The notes beneath the pieces were generated by a model. The model worked only from the letters and a program-made list of their open reading frames with translations, was not told the DNA's origin and did not search any database. Below, one piece after another: positions 8,644-17,038 of a DNA stretch of 64,000 nt. The stretch is from JAHEKD01 sp965215945. Its GTDB lineage: Bacteria > Pseudomonadota > Gammaproteobacteria > Arenicellales > JAHEKD01. Made by a program: the position numbers and the translations under genes. Each line of letters opens with the position of its first letter. The first letter of the stretch is position 1. Where the stretch lies: assembly GCA_965215945.1 (NCBI GenBank), contig CBDCFC010000028.1, forward strand, positions 1 to 64,000. The letters are read 5' to 3'.

Positions 8644-8816
8644 TAATATTTGATAATCAGGTAAATACCAAGCGCAGCCCAGGCTAAGGCCACTGGCCAG
8701 AAATAAAGTGGCTCTTCCGAGCGGCTTATTGAGCGAAGCAAATAGGTTCGCCCTTTGCTAATATCATAACAGGCCCAGGCTAAAAGCCCATAACCAACAA
8801 GTTCCCATAGCGCCAT
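8643..8816 (-). CDS. 57-aa two-helix membrane mini-protein (paralogue of its upstream neighbour)
   Basis: The reading frame M-A-L-W-E-L-V-G-Y-G opens after a strong ribosome binding site, AGGAGG, six bases before the ATG at 8816-8814, and ends in a TAA that overlaps the amidohydrolase ATG. It encodes two hydrophobic helices joined by a charged loop, K-G-R-T-Y-L-L-R-S-I-S-R-S-E-E-P-L-Y-F-W. The loop and second helix match the upstream 60-residue protein (R-G-K-T-R-F-L ... R-D-E-Q-P-L-L-F-W). I do not recognise a named family. The tight coupling implies a role linked to polyamine deacetylation, perhaps transport, membrane anchoring or sensing; that is inference. Confidence 0.78.
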   Translation of the reverse strand: MALWELVGYGLLAWACYDISKGRTYLLRSISRSEEPLYFWPVALAWAALGIYLIIKY

Positions 8817-8881
8817 ATTAAGCCTCCTGTAACTTGGTGATAATCACGATCACAATCTTGCAGCTGACGCGGCAAAGAAGG

Positions 8882-9064
8882 TCATTTTTCATACATCACC
8901 ATCATAAACCCGATCACCGCCCAAAGACCAACAATCGCCCAGAATAACAAGGGTTGCTCATCTCGGTTTACTGGTTGCAGAAATCGGGTTTTTCCTCGCC
9001 AAACATCAAAAATTGCCGCGATAATGAATATCACGCCTAATATTTTCATCACAGTCAAAGACAT
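8882..9064 (-). CDS. 60-aa two-helix membrane mini-protein
   Basis: A small membrane protein with helices at about residues 5-20 and 38-56 and a basic/acidic loop D-V-W-R-G-K-T-R-F-L-Q-P-V-N-R-D-E-Q-P between them. It is the first gene of a three-gene unit (60 aa, 57 aa, aphA), 65 bases upstream of its paralogue. The ATG at 9064 follows a weak GAG-type ribosome site. Conserved positions shared by the pair are D-x2-[KR]-G-[KR]-T, a later R-x-E-x-P-L and F-W, which suggests duplication and possibly a heteromeric membrane complex. No function is known to me. Confidence 0.72.
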   Translation of the reverse strand: MSLTVMKILGVIFIIAAIFDVWRGKTRFLQPVNRDEQPLLFWAIVGLWAVIGFMMVMYEK

Positions 9065-9219
9065 ACAATTCTCACTCTGTTACGCCCAAACTAATTTTAA
9101 AGCTGACCGTCATTATAACCCTTGCAGATCACTTGGCGTCTTGCGTAAATTGCTCGTAACGATGGGAGTGATGCTAGTACGTTTGCCGCTGGACAGCCGA
9201 ATAGTCGAATTATTGCTAT

Positions 9220-9669
9220 TTAAAAGTACCTTAAAGTTTTATCAAAAATATATTGGATTTTGGTTCTATTCATTCCTTGCGCCAAATAAAACTCATGCGC
9301 TTGTATTCGTTGGTCACTACAACGAACTCGAAGTTTCATATTGCCCTGTTTTTTTACCCAATCGGCTGCCTGTGCAAATAACTTTGAGCCTAAACCCTGC
9401 TGTCGATAATTTTTATCAATAATAAGACCGCCAATTTCAGCGAAGGGTTTCGATTCAAGTCGATCAGTAATAAAGACATGAATCCAACCAATGACTTTTT
9501 CTCCTTCAGCGGCAATCAAAACAGTTTGTCGTGGATCGTTGATAATTCGCTCTAGTGTTTCACGAACCAGCTGTGCATCAATCTCATAACCGAATTGCTG
9601 ACATAATTTTGCGATTTGAACAGCATCAGTTTGCTTTGCGAGCCTGATTTGTATGGAGTTCCTCGTCAA
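9220..9669 (-). CDS. GNAT-family N-acetyltransferase
   Basis: A 149-residue single GNAT domain. The acetyl-CoA pyrophosphate loop is R-Q-Q-G-L-G-S-K-L-F (~94-103), preceded by the beta-4 strand A-E-I-G-G-L-I-I-D, and motif B is H-E-F-Y-L-A-Q-G-M near the C-terminus. The substrate is not predictable; small soluble GNATs of this type act on amino acids, antibiotics or amines. It lies upstream of, and on the same strand as, the acetylpolyamine amidohydrolase unit, 155 bases away. That makes a polyamine acetyl donor function conceivable but unproven. Its 5' side is an intergenic repeat region. Confidence 0.85.
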   Translation of the reverse strand: MTRNSIQIRLAKQTDAVQIAKLCQQFGYEIDAQLVRETLERIINDPRQTVLIAAEGEKVIGWIHVFITDRLESKPFAEIGGLIIDKNYRQQGLGSKLFAQAADWVKKQGNMKLRVRCSDQRIQAHEFYLAQGMNRTKIQYIFDKTLRYF

Positions 9670-9997
9670 TACCAGACCATTCCCCGACCTAGCCGGGGTC
9701 TCCCTGAAGATGCTACCAAGCTCAACAATATCATGCTTTCAATTAATGCCCGAACAGGACTAATAAGATCCCGCAACAAGCCTGTGCCGGCCTTGATCCG
9801 GTATGCGGGAAACACGTCGCCTTGATTTGGACAAGTCAATAATTACTATTAACATTCCCCGGAATTATTCCGGGGTCCTCATGAGTTTGTTACTACGCCT
9901 AACCAAATCATATCTTTAGTCGAAACCCGAACAGTGTTACAAAGATCCTCACGTCACTTCGTGACTCAGGATGATTCAAACGATGAAATCGTTTGAA
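9670..9997. repeat. Gene-free region built of dispersed hairpin repeats
   Basis: About 330 bases between two same-strand genes contain at least four inverted repeats. There is a CCCCG/CGGGG hairpin near 9685 and a 43-base unit at 9770-9812 that recurs with four mismatches at 57051-57093. Near 9855 lies a CCCCGGAAT/ATTCCGGGG palindrome. At 9943-9974 is a unit starting AGATCCTCACGTC and ending CTCAGGATGA whose borders recur at 30941-30992. A 13-bp perfect stem at 9971-9999 abuts the fadJ stop codon and may stabilise or end that transcript, although no U-tract follows. No coding potential. Confidence 0.65.
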
Positions 9998-12106
9998 TCA
10001 CTTTAGCAACTCTTTAGTTTCAATCAACTCGTCCCAGTAGTCATCGGGCTTGAAGCGTTCACCATATTCATTGGCTAATGCATTTAACCGTGTTTTTATT
10101 TCGGCCGCACCTCGTTTTTTAATGTAATTCATAGGTCCGCCGCGAAAAGGAGCAAAACCCGTACCAAAAATCATTGCCCCATCTAGCCAGCTTTGATCTT
10201 CAATCACACCTTCGCGTAAACAAGCGACGGCCTCATTGATATAGCGCAGAACCATGCGGTCAGTAATATCAGAAGGTGGCGTATAGTCATTATCAACCTC
10301 TGGTTTTTCCGGTTTGCCATTTTTATCCCACTTATAAAAACCCTGACCGGTTTTTTTACCCAGATTTTTTTGTTCGACTTTTTGAATCAAGACATCCGGT
10401 ACATCGCCGCCCAGCGCCTGGCTCAGATTATCGGCAACATGTTTGCAAATATCCAAGCCAACCACATCAGCCAGTTCGACTGGTCCCATGGGCATACCAA
10501 AATCTGTCGCTCTTTTATCGATAATTTTTCCGGGAACACCTTCGTTGTAGAGTTCCACCGCTTCCATCAAATACGGCATCAACACACGATTGACTAAAAA
10601 TCCAGGTGAACTTTTTACCGGCACGGGCAATTTGCTGATTTGTTTGGTAAACGCCATGGCACGGTCTACACCTTTTTGATCTGATTGTTCCCCTTTAACG
10701 ATTTCAACCAATTGCATTTTGGCGACCGGATTGAAAAAATGCAGGCCGACAAGGCGCTCAGCCTTTTCTAGCGCTTGAGCAATCTGCTCAAGCGGAATAC
10801 TGGATGTATTACTGGCTAATACGGCATCTGGTTTAGCCTGTTCTTCAACAGTCTTGAATAGTGCTTGCTTTGCTTCAAGATTTTCAAAAATCGCCTCGAT
10901 GATGACATCGGCATGTTTCACACCCAACCCTTTTACATCAGGCATAAATCGGTCCAATGCCAGTTGTACTTTACGCGGATCACGTAATTTCCGTTTGAAT
11001 AACTCATTGGCACGTTTGACCACCCTGGCCAAGGCTTCAGGATTGTTATCCTGCACAGTCACATTCAAACCGCGAAGCGCACACCAGGCTGCAATATCGC
11101 CTCCCATTACTCCAGCTCCGATTACATGCACGCTATCAGGCCTGAAGTTTTTGGCAATAGTCGATTTGCCCAGCCCTTTCAGCTCCTCCTGCAAGAAAAA
11201 TACTCTTACCAGATTACGTGATGTTTCTGAAGTGATCAGCTTGGAGATGGATTTGGCTTCTTCTTCCAACATGCGCTCACGATCATCACCATGTTGTTGC
11301 CATAAATCGATTACTGCATACGGCGCCGGATAATGTTGCGGATTAGCTTTTGCAGCGACTTTGCTGCGAACAGTTTTTGCCAGAGCACTACGGCCAAGTG
11401 AATTATTTACGGCTTTTGTCCAGATCGGTGGAGGCTTACGAGTAGGCTGTTGTTCAATCAACATCACTGCTGTACGCCGCAAATGGCGCGGTGCAACAAC
11501 TCGATCTACTAATCCCATTTTTAACGCTTGTTTTGCTCGAAGCGCACGGCCGCTAAGAATAATATCCAAACCGCCAGCCGGTCCCGCTCGCTCAATCGCA
11601 CGCACTGTACCGCCGAAACCCGGATGTATTCCTAATAAAACTTCCGGTAATCCGACTCGAGTTTTATCGTTATCGGTTACAACTATATAGTTTGAAGCCA
11701 ATGACAACTCAAACCCGCCACCAAGCGCAACCCCATCAACCGCAGCGACAGTCGGAAATGGGAGTTTTTCCCACTGGTTAATAATACGATTGGCTTTTTG
11801 CACCATTTCCAAAGCCTCGCTCTGGGACTTAAGCTCGCCGAATTCTGTGACATCCGCACCGGCAATAAACCCACTAGACTTGCCTGACAAAATTACCGCA
11901 CCCTTGGGTTGTGATTTCCTTAATTGATTAATGACTTCGGCGAATTCCTCCAAAGTCGAACTGGATAGGGTATTTTGGCTAGATTCTTGTTTATCGAAAA
12001 TCAGCCAAGCAATGTTCTGATCATCAAACTCAATCGTCCAATGCTTGAGTTCGACTGCTGATTCAGTATGTTGTTCAACGACTTCATTCATTTGTTCGGT
12101 TTCCAT
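9998..12106 (-). CDS. fadJ: Fatty-acid oxidation multifunctional enzyme (enoyl-CoA hydratase / 3-hydroxyacyl-CoA dehydrogenase)
   Basis: A 702-residue alpha subunit of the beta-oxidation complex. The crotonase domain comes first, with F-I-A-G-A-D-V (oxyanion hole) and the glutamate-bearing helix at G-V-A-L-G-G-G-F-E-L. The NAD-binding Rossmann motif V-I-G-A-G-V-M-G-G-D-I follows near residue 330, then S-N-T-S-S, H-F-F-N-P-V and the C-terminal 3HCDH domains. It hydrates trans-2-enoyl-CoA and oxidises the 3-hydroxyacyl-CoA. I chose the ATG at 12106 (M-E-T-E-Q-M), which overlaps the thiolase TGA by one base; an upstream in-frame start would run into the thiolase gene. Length and domain order fit FadJ better than FadB, but the distinction is soft. 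Confidence 0.85.
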   Translation of the reverse strand: METEQMNEVVEQHTESAVELKHWTIEFDDQNIAWLIFDKQESSQNTLSSSTLEEFAEVINQLRKSQPKGAVILSGKSSGFIAGADVTEFGELKSQSEALEMVQKANRIINQWEKLPFPTVAAVDGVALGGGFELSLASNYIVVTDNDKTRVGLPEVLLGIHPGFGGTVRAIERAGPAGGLDIILSGRALRAKQALKMGLVDRVVAPRHLRRTAVMLIEQQPTRKPPPIWTKAVNNSLGRSALAKTVRSKVAAKANPQHYPAPYAVIDLWQQHGDDRERMLEEEAKSISKLITSETSRNLVRVFFLQEELKGLGKSTIAKNFRPDSVHVIGAGVMGGDIAAWCALRGLNVTVQDNNPEALARVVKRANELFKRKLRDPRKVQLALDRFMPDVKGLGVKHADVIIEAIFENLEAKQALFKTVEEQAKPDAVLASNTSSIPLEQIAQALEKAERLVGLHFFNPVAKMQLVEIVKGEQSDQKGVDRAMAFTKQISKLPVPVKSSPGFLVNRVLMPYLMEAVELYNEGVPGKIIDKRATDFGMPMGPVELADVVGLDICKHVADNLSQALGGDVPDVLIQKVEQKNLGKKTGQGFYKWDKNGKPEKPEVDNDYTPPSDITDRMVLRYINEAVACLREGVIEDQSWLDGAMIFGTGFAPFRGGPMNYIKKRGAAEIKTRLNALANEYGERFKPDDYWDELIETKELLK

Positions 12107-13392
12107 CAGACACGCTCCACTAAAAAGCTGCCACCCTGGCCACCGCCGATACAAATCGTGGCAACCCCTTTTTTACTGTTATTTTGTTCCAGCACATGTA
12201 GCAAATGTAAGATAATTCGAGCCCCACTGGCGCCTACAGGATGGCCGATTGCGACACTGCCGCCATCGATATTCAATTTCTCCTGATTAAGTTCACCATA
12301 AGCTTTTCTCAATCCCAACTCAGCTTTACAGTAATCAGCGTCTTTCCAGGCTTCAATACAACCAATAACTTGCGCCGCAAAGGCCTCATTGATTTCCCAA
12401 AAATCAATTCTACCTAAAGAAAGCCGGTGTCTTTTCAACATAGGCGTAGTGGCATGAACAGGCCCTAATCCCATTTGCCGTGGGTCCAATCCAGCCCACT
12501 CACTATCTACCAGGCGCCCTATAGCTTCGAGCTTATGTTCCTTTATTGCCTTTTCGCTGGCTAGTATTAACCAGGCGGCACCATCGGTGATTTGTGCGCT
12601 GTTGCCTGCGGTCACCTTACCCACTTCTCTATCAAAAACAGGTTTTAACTTCGCCAGTTTTTCCATACTTGAATCACGGCGAATGCCGTTGTCATGATCG
12701 TAAGCATTGCCGGCTGCATCAATAATCGTTTCAATTTCATCCATGCGACCATTATCCTGCGCATCAGCTAATCGAAAATGACTGCGCATGGCAAATTCGT
12801 CCATGGCAGTACGTGAAATATTAAACCGATCCGCGACGATCTCTGCCGTTTGCCCCATCGACAATCCCACCACGGGGTCACGCAAACCGCGCAACAAGCC
12901 AATAATCGGCTTTAAATAATCAGGTCTTAGTTTTGCCAGTGTTGAGAGTTTTTGACCAAACGATTTGGCCCTGGCCCAGTCACCCAACCAGGTCACCATT
13001 TTTTTATTAAGCAATACCGGCGAACGGCTCATGGCTTCGCAGCCGCCGGCTAACACCAAATCTGAACGCCCAATGGCGATATTAGTCGCTGCGGTATCAA
13101 CGGCTTGCATGCCACTGGCGCAATTACGCTGCACAGTCCAGGCCGGGGTCTGTTTACCACAACCAAGACGCAACGAAACAACGCGGCCAATATTTGCTTC
13201 ATCCTCACTGGGCGCTACACAACCAACGATAACCTCATCAAACACATCTGCCTCATAAGGTTGCCGCATTAACAGAGGCCTTCCTGCTGCAACAGCTAAA
13301 TCCGAAGCCAAAAATGGTCCCGGTTTACCATCTGCTTTTAAGAACGGCGTTCGGGCACCATCCACCACAAAAACTTCACGCTGGTTAAACAT
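12106..13392 (-). CDS. fadI: Acetyl-CoA acyltransferase (3-ketoacyl-CoA thiolase)
   Basis: A 428-residue thiolase, the beta subunit that cleaves 3-ketoacyl-CoA with CoA. The acylated Cys lies in R-N-C-A-S-G-M-Q-A (~Cys91). The catalytic His region is I-N-E-A-F-A-A, followed by the G-G-S-V-A-I-G-H-P-V-G-A-S-G-A-R thiolase signature and C-I-G-G-G-Q-G-G with the second Cys. The length is close to FadI and longer than FadA. It is the first gene of a two-gene operon with fadJ (one-base overlap) and divergent from trmB. Together the two should run chain-shortening of acyl-CoAs. No FadR-type site is obvious in the 129-base gap. Confidence 0.85.
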   Translation of the reverse strand: MFNQREVFVVDGARTPFLKADGKPGPFLASDLAVAAGRPLLMRQPYEADVFDEVIVGCVAPSEDEANIGRVVSLRLGCGKQTPAWTVQRNCASGMQAVDTAATNIAIGRSDLVLAGGCEAMSRSPVLLNKKMVTWLGDWARAKSFGQKLSTLAKLRPDYLKPIIGLLRGLRDPVVGLSMGQTAEIVADRFNISRTAMDEFAMRSHFRLADAQDNGRMDEIETIIDAAGNAYDHDNGIRRDSSMEKLAKLKPVFDREVGKVTAGNSAQITDGAAWLILASEKAIKEHKLEAIGRLVDSEWAGLDPRQMGLGPVHATTPMLKRHRLSLGRIDFWEINEAFAAQVIGCIEAWKDADYCKAELGLRKAYGELNQEKLNIDGGSVAIGHPVGASGARIILHLLHVLEQNNSKKGVATICIGGGQGGSFLVERV

Positions 13393-13521
13393 ATAAACTT
13401 GAAAGGTGTTTTCGAGCCCACTATTTTAACATGCTGTTAACCTGGATATTGCACCACTCGGTCAGTTAGTATTAGCCTTGTCCTGGAAACAACTGAATTG
13501 GAAAAATCTTATTTTTAGTTA

Positions 13522-14226
13522 ATGTGTGAATCCATCAACAACAAGCCTGAACGACACCATCGTCCTGTTCGCAGTTTCGTCCGCCGTGAAGGCCGTATTA
13601 CGCCTTCGCAACAACTGGCACTCGACACACTTTGGCCCAAATACGGTATTGAATACACCAACACTCCAATTGATTTAGGTATTGTCTTTAATCACAATGC
13701 TCCGATCAGCATTGATATTGGTTTTGGCAATGGTGTCTCAATGCTTGAGATTGCTGCAAAACAAAGTGACTGGAACCATTTAGGTATTGAAGTACACCGC
13801 CCTGGCATCGGCCGATTGCTTGCCCAACTTGAAGAAAAGACCATAACAAATGTTCGAGTGATCTGCTCAGATGCGGTTGATGTTTTTAAAAACATGATTG
13901 CTAATGATTCTATCGACCGGGCTTTGGTTTTTTTCCCGGACCCCTGGCCCAAGAAACGACACCACAAGCGTCGATTAATTCAATCAGAGTTCGTGCAGCT
14001 ATTAGCCCAAAAACTCAAATCCAATGCTGTATTACATTTAGCTACTGACTGGCAGCCTTATGCCGAATGGATGCTCGAGGTGCTAGAAAATGAAAACACT
14101 TTTTCTAATCAGGCCGGAACAGGCGAGTTTTCTGAAAAACCTGATTACCGCCCCACTACCAAATTTGAAACACGTGGCCAAAACCTGGGACATGGTGTTT
14201 ACGATCTAATTTATCAACGTGTCTGA
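13522..14226 (+). CDS. trmB: tRNA (guanine-N7-)-methyltransferase
   Basis: A 234-residue SAM-dependent methyltransferase that makes m7G46 in tRNA. The SAM motif I is I-D-I-G-F-G-N-G (~72-79). Motif G-I-E-V-H-R-P-G-I-G and the signature F-F-P-D-P-W-P-K-K-R-H-H-K-R-R (~139-153) are diagnostic of TrmB, as is the C-terminal T-K-F-E-T-R-G. The ATG start gives M-C-E-S-I-N-N. Its end overlaps the next gene by eight bases, so trmB heads a unit with the glycosidase-like gene, DUF4404 and the sulfotransferase. Confidence 0.95.
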   Translation: MCESINNKPERHHRPVRSFVRREGRITPSQQLALDTLWPKYGIEYTNTPIDLGIVFNHNAPISIDIGFGNGVSMLEIAAKQSDWNHLGIEVHRPGIGRLLAQLEEKTITNVRVICSDAVDVFKNMIANDSIDRALVFFPDPWPKKRHHKRRLIQSEFVQLLAQKLKSNAVLHLATDWQPYAEWMLEVLENENTFSNQAGTGEFSEKPDYRPTTKFETRGQNLGHGVYDLIYQRV

Positions 14227-15302
14227 AGAATCACATTTATCGACTGATGATCGTTGGTGGGATTATTACTCCGATCAACCTTATGTGTTGGACAAACACA
14301 ATAAACCGCGATTTACATCTGACAATCTGATCGAAGCAGCAAAAACATTAGCAACATTAATTGGCGTGAGCCCGTTTTTACTCTGGCGCTATTTAACCAT
14401 CAAACAAAAACCATCGACGATTCCGACTAAAGAATTCGTCGGTTTAAGTATTTCTCCCAACCCCAACTATTCAAGCGAAATCGTTGAAATGGTGGATGAG
14501 CTTGACGTCGAGCAATTATTGATTCGTGTGCCAGTCTGGAAAATAGATCATCTGGATGAATATCTGTATTTCGCCGAACAGTTTGCCGACAAAAATATCT
14601 TGATCAACATCTTGCAAAATCGGAACAGTGTGTTAAATCCTGAACGATGGAAGCAGCAGGTCAACACGATTATTTCAAACTTTCAGTCACTTTCTCGAAC
14701 GTATCAGATTGGAAACGCGATTAATCGTAGTAAATGGGGTTGTCATACTACGGCTGATTATTTCAAATTACAAAACGAAGTTGAATTGCTGCGATCTGAA
14801 TTTCCTGATATCAACATCCTCGGCTCTTCGGTGATTGATTTTGAACCCATGGCAACGCTGCGAACATTGATTAACGCGCAATCTTATCAATTAGACGGCT
14901 GCGCTGCTTTGCTTTATGTCAATCGCAGGCTTTCACCTTATAACAAACAGTTTGGTGTTTTTGATTTAGAGAAAAAAATTCGCCTGATTTATGCGATTTT
15001 ATCGTTATCAAACAAAAGCGAGAAAAAACTATGGATTACTGAAACCAACTGGCCGCTGTTGAATACCAAACCCTACACACCGAATTCAGGCAGTCCACAT
15101 TCAACCGTTGACGAACAAACCCAGGCCGAGTTTTTTAAAACAGTATTATAGAATCGCCTATCAAACCGGAATGGTTGAAAGAGTTTATTGGTGGCAACTC
15201 ATTAACCCCGGCTATGGTTTGGTTGATTCGCGTGGAAAAGAGCTGCGTAAAATGCCATCCTACTATGCATTTAAATCCCTGTTAGGTGATGGTTTGCTAT
15301 AA
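14219..15302 (+). pseudogene. Glycoside-hydrolase-like TIM-barrel protein, frameshifted near the 3' end
   Basis: The first frame gives 310 residues with a barrel-like pattern (F-V-G-L-S-I-S-P-N-P-N-Y, then I-D-F-E-P) and a probable nucleophile strand L-W-I-T-E-T-N-W-P-L, reminiscent of clan GH-A enzymes. It ends at a run of six T (15131-15136). Removing one T joins A-E-F to L-K-Q-Y-Y-R-I-A-Y-Q-T-G and adds the last barrel strand V-Y-W-W-Q-L-I-N-P-G-Y-G-L, for about 360 residues. I cannot name the GH family. The GTG start overlaps trmB. The break may be a one-base sequencing error. Confidence 0.7.
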
Positions 15303-15324
15303 TTATGATAAGTAAGGAGAGCAC

Positions 15325-15591
15325 ATGAGCAGACAGGAATTACACGATTTACTGGTTGAACTCGAAAAGCAACGCTCACAGCTTGATCCAGTATCTTCGG
15401 AACAAAATCATCGTCTCGATGAACTCATTGAATCCCTAGAGCAACAAAAACTTTATCCCGGTACATTTGATCAGTATTCCACTCTGAGCGACCAAATTCG
15501 CGACATCGCAATTGACTATGAAAGCAACCATCCAACTATGGCCACTATATTAAACAGCATCTCTAATTTGCTCAACAACTTTAAGATGTAA
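15325..15591 (+). CDS. DUF4404-family small protein
   Basis: An 88-residue soluble, mostly helical protein of the DUF4404 type: M-S-R-Q-E-L-H-D-L-L-V-E-L at the N-terminus, a polar coiled segment (~25-45), and a C-terminal helix ending T-I-L-N-S-I-S-N-L-L-N-N. A good ribosome site, AAGGAGAG, sits seven bases before the ATG. It lies in the trmB unit, 22 bases after the glycosidase-like gene and nine bases before the sulfotransferase gene. Function of the family is not known. Confidence 0.75.
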   Translation: MSRQELHDLLVELEKQRSQLDPVSSEQNHRLDELIESLEQQKLYPGTFDQYSTLSDQIRDIAIDYESNHPTMATILNSISNLLNNFKM

Positions 15592-15600
15592 AAATCTTCG

Positions 15601-16392
15601 ATGGAATCCGTAGACTATCGCCTGATCTGGTTTATACATTTTCACAAAGCAGGTGGTACATCTATTGTTGATCTTGCTCAAGCCAATCGCGAAAGATTCT
15701 GGCCACGACATCTTAACGGCAATCCAGTGGATGACCAAGGCCAACAAATAAAACTCTGGAAATATAGTGACAGAGAGCTTCGGCATTTTATCGATCAATG
15801 CCAAAACAGACAGGTCACTTTTGTCGCTACTGAATGGGCCATGCCAAATCTTCGCGTGCTCGGTCATGATCGTCGAATTAAACTCATCACCTGTCTGCGC
15901 GATCCATTAGCACGCTATGTATCCAACTTTTATTTTGATCTTCATCATGGCTTTACACCAGCTCGCAACCTACGACAATATAAAGACACACGCGAGCGTA
16001 CCATCACCATGTTCAATTATTATTGTCGCATCCTAAGCCATATCGACAATGATCCGATTCCAATTAACAAAAACCATTATGAACGCGCACAAACTGCAGT
16101 TAAGCTATTTTATCACTGTGCGATTTTAGAATATGGACTTAAGTCACTCGCTGACTCACTGGACTGGCAATACAGTGAATTTCATTCTAACTCATCAGGG
16201 TTTCGCTGGCGGCAGATAATCGGAAATTTAATCAGAGGAAGATTCAATCTGGTCTGGCTTCAAATTATTCGCCAAAAAAAATCAGCCGATCCGCAATTTG
16301 CACGTTATTTTAAAATAAACAATCAATTTGATTATCAACTATATGAGAATCTTGTCGATATGCAAAAAATTAACGAAATCGAGACTGACTAA
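15601..16392 (+). CDS. Sulfotransferase-family protein
   Basis: A 263-residue protein with a sulfotransferase P-loop-like PAPS motif, F-H-K-A-G-G-T-S (~14-21), and a 3'-phosphate-binding region, C-L-R-D-P-L-A-R-Y-V-S-N-F-Y-F. It probably transfers sulfate from PAPS to a hydroxyl or amine of a carbohydrate or other acceptor. The protein resembles Golgi-type carbohydrate sulfotransferases but has no membrane anchor. Neighbouring glycosidase-like and glycosyltransferase genes make a surface-sugar acceptor plausible; this is inference. It converges on the PPOX-fold gene, 25 bases away. Confidence 0.75.
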   Translation: MESVDYRLIWFIHFHKAGGTSIVDLAQANRERFWPRHLNGNPVDDQGQQIKLWKYSDRELRHFIDQCQNRQVTFVATEWAMPNLRVLGHDRRIKLITCLRDPLARYVSNFYFDLHHGFTPARNLRQYKDTRERTITMFNYYCRILSHIDNDPIPINKNHYERAQTAVKLFYHCAILEYGLKSLADSLDWQYSEFHSNSSGFRWRQIIGNLIRGRFNLVWLQIIRQKKSADPQFARYFKINNQFDYQLYENLVDMQKINEIETD

Positions 16393-16417
16393 ACTCGTTA
16401 ATAATTTATTCATCCCA

Positions 16418-16891
16418 TCAAATTTCTTTATCGATGCCATTTATGTCTGCGAATTTATCCCACCACAACTTGACCAAGTCCTGTTCGACGGCACCAATAT
16501 CATAAATCGGTGATGAGATTTCTTTGGCCTGAGTTACTTTTATTTTAACGATTCGCCGGATCAGTGTAGTCAAATCGCCCCACTGGGCGAAGTGAGGAAA
16601 CAACTCCTCATATTCACTATTTTCTTTCTCTATAATCTCGGCCTTGCCTTTTATCCGCACCCCTTTACGGGCAAAAGGGTCGACGAAATTAACTTCAAGT
16701 TCCGGATTCGTCTGAATATTTCGAATGGTATTGGGGGAACGAATTTCAGAAAACATCAAGTTCTCATTATCTAATACCACAAATGTACCTTTGGGTGATA
16801 GATTAGGTCGACCGCTATTATCAATGGTGGCAACAAACCCCAAAGTGTGTTGCGAAATCAGCTTTATCATATTTTCATTAAGCATATTCAT
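16418..16891 (-). CDS. Pyridoxamine 5'-phosphate oxidase-fold flavoprotein
   Basis: A 157-residue split-beta-barrel protein of the PNPOx-like family that binds FMN or F420-type flavins. Typical pieces are the N-terminal strand L-G-F-V-A-T-I-D-N-S-G-R-P-N-L-S-P-K-G-T, followed by L-M-F-S-E-I-R-S-P-N-T and N-P-E-L-E-V-N-F-V-D. It lacks the substrate residues of PdxH, so vitamin B6 synthesis should not be assumed. It is convergent with the sulfotransferase gene and divergent from uvrD. An AGGAGAT ribosome site precedes the ATG. Confidence 0.8.
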   Translation of the reverse strand: MNMLNENMIKLISQHTLGFVATIDNSGRPNLSPKGTFVVLDNENLMFSEIRSPNTIRNIQTNPELEVNFVDPFARKGVRIKGKAEIIEKENSEYEELFPHFAQWGDLTTLIRRIVKIKVTQAKEISSPIYDIGAVEQDLVKLWWDKFADINGIDKEI

Positions 16892-17002
16892 CTCCTGCTA
16901 AATCTTGTTCATCATGCGCTTAAAGTTGAATCAATCCCAGCGATTTATGCAAAATAATAGTCTGTTTTTAGATTAAGCGAACTCAAGACAAAGTGGCTTG
17001 GT

Positions 17003-17008
17003 TATAAT
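17003..17008 (+). promoter_or_regulatory. Candidate -10 box for uvrD
   Basis: A TATAAT hexamer lies 31 bases before the uvrD ATG in an AT-rich gap. A good -35 box at the right distance is not evident, so the promoter call is weak. I saw no convincing LexA palindrome. Confidence 0.3.
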
Positions 17009-17038
17009 TAACAAGTTAAAAAATACCTGCTAACAACA

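Noticed and set aside
9024..9422. 132-codon plus-strand frame over the mini-protein start and the GNAT gene
   Set aside because: It is antisense to a clear GNAT domain and has no protein-like features.
10854..11333. 159-codon frame antisense to fadJ
   Set aside because: A shadow of the strongly coding opposite strand; composition (Ser/Pro/Ala-rich, no motif) is typical of antisense frames.
15131..15136. Programmed ribosomal frameshift at the T6 tract in the glycosidase-like gene
   Set aside because: No slippery heptamer with a downstream pseudoknot is evident, and similar one-base breaks occur in five other unrelated genes, so sequencing error or decay is simpler.
15108..15302. Separate 64-aa gene after the glycosidase-like gene
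   Set aside because: Its C-terminal part continues the barrel of the upstream frame once one T is removed from 15131-15136; it is one gene.
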